Assembly (NCBI RefSeq): GCF_934617235.1
Contig: NZ_CAKTTZ010000048.1
Location: 1 to 19,248, forward strand
DNA: 19,248 nt
Reading direction: 5' to 3'
Source: an uncultured Ellagibacter sp.
GTDB taxonomy: Bacteria; Actinomycetota; Coriobacteriia; Coriobacteriales; Eggerthellaceae
This document shows, piece after piece, positions 13,509 to 19,248 of the stretch; position 1 is the first letter of the stretch; each line of letters opens with the position of its first letter. A program made the translations under genes and the position numbers. The notes under the pieces are model-generated. The model was not told the origin of the DNA, made no database searches, and saw only the letters and a program-made list of their open reading frames with translations.

Positions 13509-15347
13509 ATGGCAAAGGAGAAGAAAAAGGAAGGTGGGGGCATCGGCGAGCTGCTTGCGTACGCTGGCGATCGCAAGCTCCTCACGTACCTGGGGATGGG
13601 GTTGTCGGCGGTGTCGCAGCTCTTGAGCTTCGGCCCCTACGTGTGCATCTGGTTCGTGGCGCGCGACCTCATTGCTGTGGCACCCAACTGGAGCGAGGCT
13701 GCAAACATCGCGGCGTACGGCTGGTGGGCCGTGGGCTTTGCCCTGGCGAGCATCGTGGTCTACTTCACGGGCCTTATGTGCACGCACCTGGCGGCGTTCC
13801 GCTGCGCGTCCAACATCCGCAAGACCACAAGCGAGCACCTGCTCAAGCTGCCGCTCGGCTACTTCGACGCGCACGCTACCGGTGAGCTGCGCCGCATCGT
13901 TGACGGATGCGCCGCCTCGACCGAGACGCTGCTCGCGCACATGCTGCCCGACATTTCGGGTGCCGTGGCCATGGTCGCGGGCCTGCTCGTGCTGCTCTTT
14001 GCCTTCGATTGGCGCCTGGGCGCGGCCTGCCTCATCTCGGTCGTCATTTCGTTTGCGGCGATGGCGACCATGATGAGCGGCAAGGGCGGCGAGTTCATGA
14101 AGGCCTATATGGGCGCGCTCGTGCGCATGAACAAGAGCGGCACCGAGTACGTGCGCGGCATCCCCGTGGTCAAGGTGTTCCAGCAGACGGTCCATTCGTT
14201 CAAGGCCTTCCACGACGCCATCGCCGACTATGCGCGCATGGCGCAGGACTACGCCGGCACGTTCTGTCGCGCGCCTCAGGTCGCAAACCTCACGGCCCTG
14301 AACGGTCTTGTGGCGTTCTTCTTGCCCGTGGCGCTGCTGCTTGCCCCCGGGGAGGCGGATTTTGCCCGGTTCGTTGCCAACTTCGCGTTCTACTCGATCT
14401 TCTCGGCTGTGGTGCCCACCGCGATGACCAAGCTCATGTTCGTGGGCGAGGCCTCGCAGATGAGCGCCGACTCGTTGGCCCGCATCAGAGGCATTATGGA
14501 GGCCGAACCCCTCGCTGTCTCGCCTGCGCCCAAGCGCCCGACGGGAAACAGCGTGCGTTTCGACGACGTGAGCTTCACCTACGAGGGCGCTGAGACGCCG
14601 GCCGTCGACCATGTGAGCTTCGACGTTCCCGCCGGAAGCACGCTTGCGCTCGTCGGCCCCTCGGGCGGCGGCAAGTCCACGTGCGCCTCGCTCATCCCGC
14701 GCTTCTGGGACGCGACCTCGGGCAGCGTGCTCGTGGGAGGCGTCGACGTGCGCGACATCGACCCGCATGAGCTCATGGGCCACGTGGCCTTCGTGTTCCA
14801 GACGAACAAGCTCTTCCGCCAAACGCTCGCCGACAACGTGCGCGCCGCGCGGCCCGACGCCACGGACGAAGAAGTGCGTGAGGCGCTTTCCGCCGCCCAG
14901 TGCGACGACATCGTGGCGAAGCTGCCGCAGGGAATCGACACTATGCTCGGGGCAGGCGGGACGTATCTTTCCGGCGGAGAGGTCCAGCGCGTGGCGCTTG
15001 CCCGCGCGATCCTCAAGGACGCGCCCATCGTCGTGCTCGACGAGGCGACGGCGTTCGCCGACCCCGAGAACGAGGCCCTCATCCAGCGCGCCTTCACGCG
15101 GCTGGCCGAGGGGCGCACGGTCATCATGATCGCCCACAGGCTCTCGACCGTCGTGGGCGCGGATAAGGTCGTGGTCCTTAACCAGGGGCGCGTTGCCGAA
15201 AGCGGCACGCACGAGGCGCTTCTTGCCAAGGGCGGCCTCTATGCAAAGATGTGGGCGGACTACGAGCAGGCTGCCAACTGGAAGATTTCTGCCGCGGCTG
15301 CCGATGCCGCTGCGGACGTCGTCGCCGCGAAGGGAGGCGAGGCCTAG
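13509..15347 (+). CDS. ABC transporter half, YbtP/IrtA-like membrane-ATPase fusion
   Basis: A 612-residue half-transporter with the type IV (exporter) fold. I choose ATG 13509, with AAAGGA at 13498-13503. The in-frame ATG at 13461 would extend into the araC promoter and is rejected. A transmembrane domain of about six helices covers residues 30-320. The nucleotide-binding domain holds Walker A GPSGGGKST (383-391), Q-loop VFQTNKLF, signature LSGGE (487-491), Walker B with D511 and catalytic E512, and switch H543. The D-loop reads DEATAFADPENE instead of the common SALD, a form I associate with YbtP and IrtA, which work as heterodimers. The Ala-rich tail (after about 590) is unusual. The stop is immediately followed by the ATG of the partner. 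Those relatives import metal-siderophore complexes despite the exporter fold; drug or peptide export is an alternative. Confidence 0.9.
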   Translation: MAKEKKKEGGGIGELLAYAGDRKLLTYLGMGLSAVSQLLSFGPYVCIWFVARDLIAVAPNWSEAANIAAYGWWAVGFALASIVVYFTGLMCTHLAAFRCASNIRKTTSEHLLKLPLGYFDAHATGELRRIVDGCAASTETLLAHMLPDISGAVAMVAGLLVLLFAFDWRLGAACLISVVISFAAMATMMSGKGGEFMKAYMGALVRMNKSGTEYVRGIPVVKVFQQTVHSFKAFHDAIADYARMAQDYAGTFCRAPQVANLTALNGLVAFFLPVALLLAPGEADFARFVANFAFYSIFSAVVPTAMTKLMFVGEASQMSADSLARIRGIMEAEPLAVSPAPKRPTGNSVRFDDVSFTYEGAETPAVDHVSFDVPAGSTLALVGPSGGGKSTCASLIPRFWDATSGSVLVGGVDVRDIDPHELMGHVAFVFQTNKLFRQTLADNVRAARPDATDEEVREALSAAQCDDIVAKLPQGIDTMLGAGGTYLSGGEVQRVALARAILKDAPIVVLDEATAFADPENEALIQRAFTRLAEGRTVIMIAHRLSTVVGADKVVVLNQGRVAESGTHEALLAKGGLYAKMWADYEQAANWKISAAAADAAADVVAAKGGEA

Positions 15348-17105
15348 ATGTTCGCCTCATTCAAAAAGAAGTACTTCCTGTCCGATAAGGGTATCGCCGG
15401 CGTCAAGCGCGGCATTCTTTGGACCACGATCACCAACCTGGTCACCATGGCTGGCATGGGCTTTTTGTTCCTGGCTATGGCGGGGTTCGTCGACCATTTG
15501 GCGACGGGCGCGGACCTGCCCGCCGCTTTGCCCATCATGGTCGGTCTCGCGGTCTTCCTGGTGTTGCTCTTCGCCTCGAATTGGCAGCAGTACTACTATA
15601 CGTATTGCATCTTCTACGAGGAGTGCGGCAACCAGCGCATCGAGATCGCCGAGCGTCTGCGTAAGCTGCCCCTCTCGTTCTTCGGTCGTCGTGACCTCGC
15701 CGACCTCACCGAGACCATCATGGGCGACGCTCAGGCAATGGAGCACGCCTACAGCCATGTCCTGGGCGAGCTGTGGGGGGCCGTCATCGCGAGCGCCATC
15801 GTGTTCGCGGGGTCGCTGTTCTTCTGCTGGCAGCTGGCCATTGCGGCGTTTTGGAGTGTGCCTGTGGCGTTTGCCGTCCTGTGCCTGACGCGCGGCCCCA
15901 TGACGCCGGTGTTCGATCGTGTGCGTGCCGAGAAGGTCAAGGTCACCGAGGCCGTCCAGGAGACCCTTGATTGCGTCCGCGAGATACGCGCCACCAACCA
16001 GGAGGCGCATTATCTAGCGGGTTTGGGAGCTGTGATCGACCACGAGGAGCGGGAGACGACCAAGGGTGAGCTAGCTAACGGGCTCCTGGTCAACTCGGCC
16101 TTCGCCATCCTGCGCCTGGGAATCGCCACCACGCTTGTCACGGGCGCCGCGATGGTCGTCTCCGGCCAGGTCGACTTCATGGTGATGTTCGCGTTCCTGC
16201 TCATGGTGAGCCGCATCTACGCGCCGTTCGACCAGGCGTTGATGCTGGTGTCCGAGCTGTTCGCCGCCGAGTCGTCGGCCAAGCGCATGCGCTCCATCAT
16301 GGAGGAGCCCGTGGCTCAGGGCAGCGAGAAGTTCGAGCCTTCGGGCCATGACGTGGTGTTCGATCATGTGGCCTTTGGCTACGGCGCGGGCGACGACGGC
16401 CGCGCTGGCGAGAGAGTCCTGGCAGACGTGAGCTTCACCGCGAAGGAGGGCGAGGTCACGGCGCTCGTCGGCCCGTCCGGCTCGGGCAAGTCGACAGTGA
16501 GTCGACTGGCGGCACGCTTCTGGGATGCTACCTCCGGCAAGGTGACCGTGGGCGGTGTTGACGTCGCGAGCGTGGATCCCGAGGTGCTGCTGCGCGATTA
16601 CGCGATCGTCTTCCAGGACGTGCTGCTCTTCGACGACACGGTGATGGGCAACATCCGCCTGGGTCGTCGCGGCGCCACCGACGAGGAGGTCCTGGCCGCC
16701 GCGCGTGCCGCAAACTGCGATGAGTTCGTGAACCGCATGCCGCGGGGCTACGACACCATAATCGGCGAGAACGGCTCCAAGCTCTCCGGTGGCGAGCGTC
16801 AGCGCATCTCCATCGCCCGAGCTCTTCTCAAAGGCGCGCCCATCGTTCTTTTGGACGAGGCGACGGCGAGCCTGGACGTCGAGAACGAGACCGTGGTGCA
16901 GGAGGCTCTCTCCCGCCTGCTCGCGGGCAAGACCGTCATTGTGATCGCGCATCGCATGCGCACGGTCGAGAATGCCGACAAGATTGTTGTGCTCAAGGAC
17001 GGCGTGGTCGCCGAGCAGGGCGCGCCCGCCGAGCTTAAGGCGGCGGACGGCGAGTTCGCTCGCATGGTCGAGCTTCAGAAAGCCGCGGCCTCCTGGCGGT
17101 TGTAG
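15348..17105 (+). CDS. ABC transporter half, YbtQ/IrtB-like membrane-ATPase fusion
   Basis: A 585-residue partner of the preceding half-transporter. Its ATG at 15348 directly abuts the stop of the first gene with no gap, and GGGAGGCGAGG lies just upstream in that gene's end, implying translational coupling and equal amounts. Six membrane helices fall in about residues 20-300. ATPase motifs are all intact: Walker A GPSGSGKST (375-383), Q-loop IVFQDVLLFDDT, signature LSGGE (479-483), Walker B D503 with E504, canonical D-loop ASLD, and H535. The FQDVLLFDDTVMGNI segment and ARFWDATSG are what I recall from IrtB/YbtQ-type proteins. Codons are strongly GC-ending, unlike the ribosomal genes. The substrate is unproven; siderophore or metallophore uptake is favoured by the AraC neighbour, with multidrug export as the alternative. 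Confidence 0.9.
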   Translation: MFASFKKKYFLSDKGIAGVKRGILWTTITNLVTMAGMGFLFLAMAGFVDHLATGADLPAALPIMVGLAVFLVLLFASNWQQYYYTYCIFYEECGNQRIEIAERLRKLPLSFFGRRDLADLTETIMGDAQAMEHAYSHVLGELWGAVIASAIVFAGSLFFCWQLAIAAFWSVPVAFAVLCLTRGPMTPVFDRVRAEKVKVTEAVQETLDCVREIRATNQEAHYLAGLGAVIDHEERETTKGELANGLLVNSAFAILRLGIATTLVTGAAMVVSGQVDFMVMFAFLLMVSRIYAPFDQALMLVSELFAAESSAKRMRSIMEEPVAQGSEKFEPSGHDVVFDHVAFGYGAGDDGRAGERVLADVSFTAKEGEVTALVGPSGSGKSTVSRLAARFWDATSGKVTVGGVDVASVDPEVLLRDYAIVFQDVLLFDDTVMGNIRLGRRGATDEEVLAAARAANCDEFVNRMPRGYDTIIGENGSKLSGGERQRISIARALLKGAPIVLLDEATASLDVENETVVQEALSRLLAGKTVIVIAHRMRTVENADKIVVLKDGVVAEQGAPAELKAADGEFARMVELQKAAASWRL

Positions 17106-17125
17106 TTCCGCATAAGCGCTCCCAA

Positions 17126-17313
17126 CCTGCCAGAAATCGAGAGCTTTTCATCAGCGGGAGGCTTCCAAGGGGCGCCTTCCGCTTCTTGCGGTGGGGTGTG
17201 GCGGGCGGTGTGAAGGAATAAAGCCAGGTCAGCGAAGTTCAATTCGCGGATGCCTCCATTTCCCCTTCACGATGCCTTCTCAAGATGATGAAAACCATCC
17301 GATTTCTGGCAGG
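17126..17313. repeat. Palindromic intergenic element with about 28-bp inverted arms
   Basis: The 359-bp gap 17106-17464 holds no credible gene. Its first half is an inverted-repeat element. CCTGCCAGAAATCG (17126-17139) is the exact reverse complement of 17300-17313, and TTTTCATCA (17145-17153) of 17286-17294, with a mismatched 5-nt block between. The core includes a GCGAA/TTCGC hairpin near 17233. The rest of the gap adds a GACGAG/CTCGTC hairpin near 17343-17360 and the long hairpin at 17401-17436. No transposase or obvious target duplication is present. It sits between convergent genes, so it could be a MITE-like repeat or part of a transcription-ending region. Confidence 0.75.
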
Positions 17314-17400
17314 ACCCCCCTAGAATCCGCCCCCTCGTGAAGGGGACGAGCAGCCCTCGTCGCGCGTAGGGTTCACGGGGCCGGAAAACGCCGTTCGCGA

Positions 17401-17436
17401 GGGAGGCGCCCCTAATCACGAAGAGGGGCGCCTCCC
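17401..17436. terminator. Strong GC-rich hairpin between convergent genes
   Basis: GGGAGGCGCCCCT (17401-17413) and AGGGGCGCCTCCC (17424-17436) form a perfect 13-bp stem with a 10-nt loop. An overlapping alternative hairpin, CCTCCCC/GGGGAAGG around TTT (17431-17448), competes with it. It lies about 30 bp after the stop of the FtsX-type gene and also downstream of the ABC genes. No strong T tract follows on either strand, so it may pause or end transcription by another route or protect RNA ends. Confidence 0.45.
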
Positions 17437-17464
17437 CTTTGGGGAAGGCACCCCCGCATGCTTT

Positions 17465-19248
17465 CTATTCTTGGACTTTGAGCGCCTCGGAGAGGCTCAC
17501 GCGCTTGATGGAGCGCGTGTGCAGGAGCGCCACGACGAGGTAGGTTGCGAAGCCGATGCCCACGCACTCCGCTATGGACCACCACGGAACGTAGATCTCG
17601 ATGTTGCCGTTGTAGGCGAGCAGCATCGAGCGGAAGATCGCGGTGAGCGAGCCGATAATCACGGGCTGGCTCAGCACGAGCGACGCTGCCACGCACAGCG
17701 TGATTGAGCGGATGTACAGGTGGGAGATCTCGCCGTCGCGGTAGCCGAAGACCTTCATGTAGCTGATGGAGCGCGCGCTGCGGTCGATCACAGCCTTGGT
17801 CAGCAGATACATGAACAAAAGGAAGATGAAGACGGAGAGCCCGACCATCATGCCGATCATTTTGCTCATCATGCCGATGAACTGGTCTCCCACCGCGCGC
17901 ATGTCGTCGGGCGTGGTGTCGCCGGCGAAGTAGCGCGAGTCGAGGTCGAGCGCTTCGTCGCTCACGTATCCGTTGAAATAGGCGGCGTCGTTGCCGAAGA
18001 GCTCGTTGAAGTCGTCGATGCTCAGATAGACGTTCATGTCGGACTTCGAGCCCCAGGTGCAGCCCTCGCCCGCGTACTCGAGGGGGTAGTCCTTGTCCTC
18101 GTACTTGTCGTGGAGCTCGACCTGCTGCCCCTCTTTCCAACCGAACTTGTCAAGAAGCCCGCCGCCGAAGACGACGCGCCCGTCCCCGACGCCCAGCCCC
18201 TTCCAGTAGCACGAGTCGGGCGATACGCCGTATACGGCGACGGTCTCCGTGCCGTTTCCTTCGCCGCGGTCGTATTGCAGCTGGTAGACGGCGTACTTCT
18301 CGGCCTGGGCGATTGTGTCTGCGCCATTGTCGACCGTGTTTATGGGGTGGACGTCGTCGTTGTCGGCATCGATCTGGGAGGCGTCGTCGATGAGGTCGAT
18401 CGCCTCGTCGCGATCGCAGCCGAGGGCGCCGGCGAGCTCGTCGAGGCGCGCGTAGAGGGCGTCCTTCTTTGTCTGGACCTCCTCGAGCGCATCGGTTGCT
18501 GCCTGCATGTTGCCCGCGGTCGGCGATGCCGTGAGGGCGTCGGCGGCAGCCTGCGCCGCGTCGGCTGCGTCCTCAAGCTCGTCCTCGGCATCCTGGGCCG
18601 CGGAAAGAAGCGCGCCGTCGACGGACTGCAGGCGCTCGAGCGCCGCCCACTGCTCGCGTTCCTCGTCGGTGCCTTCGAGCTCGAGCGGGGCCTTGAGCGT
18701 GTACTGGTGCTCGGCCACGAGGCTCGTCTCGAGGTTGTCCGCGTAGTGCGTCATCGTGGGGAGGATCGCCATGCCGAAGAGCAAAAGCAGCGACGCGAAC
18801 GCGATGCCCACGAAGAGCGTGGCGAAGTTGCCGAGGTTGCGCAGGAACACGCGCAGGCGGAAGCGCGCGACGAAGCCCATGCGCTCGGGCAGCTTAAGGC
18901 CGCGCTTGGTGCCCGACTTGCCGCTTGCCTCGTGCCGAAGGAACTGCAGCGGGGTCTTTCCCATCTTGCGCAGCAGGCCCACGAGGGTGATGAGAATGAG
19001 CGCGGAGGCGGGAACCACGGCGCACTTCACGAAGATCTCCCAGCTCCAGTACACCTGGAAGGGCGGAAGGCTGTAGGAGCCGTAGTACAGGCTGCGCATG
19101 GGCTCGGTGAAGAAGGTCACGCCGAGCGCGCAGCCCAGAATCGACGCGAGCACGCCCACAATGGCGGGAAGCGCAAGGTAGTGCAGCACGATCTCGCGGC
19201 GGCGATAGCCGCTGGCGAGGAGCGTTCCGATGATGGCGCTCTCCTCCT
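17465..19248 (-). CDS. FtsX-type ABC permease, C-terminal part (5' end outside window)
   Basis: The frame is open to the window edge, so the gene is partial. The first visible codons read EESAIIGTLLASGYRRREIV, the conserved end of a first FtsX permease module, then a short hydrophobic hairpin and TPLQFLRHE. A second module follows (RFRLRVFLRNLGNFATLF onward), with a large extracytoplasmic region and three closing helices, and ends in HTRSIKRVSLSEALKVQE. This two-module form belongs to large permeases (usually about 1,000 or more residues) that work with a separate ATPase on lipid, lipoprotein or peptide substrates. A GTG at 19189 could be mistaken for the start but lies inside conserved sequence. 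An Ala/Asp/Glu-rich segment coded at about 18400-18676 looks like a coiled coil in the outer domain. The partner ATPase is probably upstream, outside the window. Confidence 0.92.
   Translation of the reverse strand, partial: EESAIIGTLLASGYRRREIVLHYLALPAIVGVLASILGCALGVTFFTEPMRSLYYGSYSLPPFQVYWSWEIFVKCAVVPASALILITLVGLLRKMGKTPLQFLRHEASGKSGTKRGLKLPERMGFVARFRLRVFLRNLGNFATLFVGIAFASLLLLFGMAILPTMTHYADNLETSLVAEHQYTLKAPLELEGTDEEREQWAALERLQSVDGALLSAAQDAEDELEDAADAAQAAADALTASPTAGNMQAATDALEEVQTKKDALYARLDELAGALGCDRDEAIDLIDDASQIDADNDDVHPINTVDNGADTIAQAEKYAVYQLQYDRGEGNGTETVAVYGVSPDSCYWKGLGVGDGRVVFGGGLLDKFGWKEGQQVELHDKYEDKDYPLEYAGEGCTWGSKSDMNVYLSIDDFNELFGNDAAYFNGYVSDEALDLDSRYFAGDTTPDDMRAVGDQFIGMMSKMIGMMVGLSVFIFLLFMYLLTKAVIDRSARSISYMKVFGYRDGEISHLYIRSITLCVAASLVLSQPVIIGSLTAIFRSMLLAYNGNIEIYVPWWSIAECVGIGFATYLVVALLHTRSIKRVSLSEALKVQE

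Noticed and set aside
13494..15212. 572-codon minus-strand frame opposite the first ABC gene
   Set aside because: It is the mirror of an intact ABC ATPase with all motifs. The antisense product is His/Arg/Glu-rich and has no plausible start signals.
17106..17464. Small coding gene in the 359-bp gap
   Set aside because: No frame with a plausible ribosome binding site and start was found; the sequence is dominated by inverted repeats.

Overview
The window looks like a chromosome segment from a Coriobacteriia actinobacterium, probably Eggerthellales (an Eggerthella/Slackia-like gut anaerobe). This rests on moderately high GC, actinobacterial-type ribosomal proteins L10 and L7/L12, a 12-transmembrane LuxR-type regulator of the kind abundant in that group, a DUF4013-like membrane protein, and well-formed TTGACA/TATAAT-type promoters. 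The genus is inferred from gene content; no rRNA is present. I see no tRNA, rRNA, CRISPR array, transposase or integrase.

Layout. 1-283: AT-rich leader with a candidate promoter and a perfect 14-bp palindrome. 284-2084 (+): a small helical, possibly HEAT-like protein and an NAD-type isocitrate dehydrogenase. 2205-4109 (+): an unrecognised 634-residue membrane-anchored protein with a TTG start. 4093-5384 (+): a textbook rplJ-rplL operon with promoter, L10 autoregulatory leader/attenuator and final terminator. 5520-6296 (-): a secreted protein of three SLH domains, divergent from 6623-8110 (+), a 12-TM LuxR-type regulator. 8229-9116 (+): DUF4013-like membrane protein.

9194-12156 (-): a metal-resistance operon read right to left. 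It has a TTGACA/TATACT promoter with an SmtB/CadC-type operator at the start site, an ArsR/SmtB repressor with a complete alpha-5 zinc site, a free-standing HMA metallochaperone, and a Zn/Cd/Pb P1B-ATPase without its own HMA domain. A roughly 170-bp palindromic element with 33-bp arms lies between chaperone and ATPase. The likely circuit is metal sensing, derepression, chaperone delivery and efflux.

12345-13388 (-): an AraC-type regulator divergent from 13509-17105 (+), a directly abutting pair of half-size ABC transporters that resemble YbtP/YbtQ and IrtA/IrtB, suggesting a YbtA-YbtPQ-like module. 17106-17464: 359 bp without a gene, packed with inverted repeats. 17465-19248 (-): the C-terminal part of a large FtsX-type ABC permease that runs off the window edge.

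The main unexplained items are the two intergenic palindromic elements (11125-11297 and 17126-17313), the 634-residue protein, and the structured leader in front of the zinc ATPase, whose own ribosome binding site looks poor.
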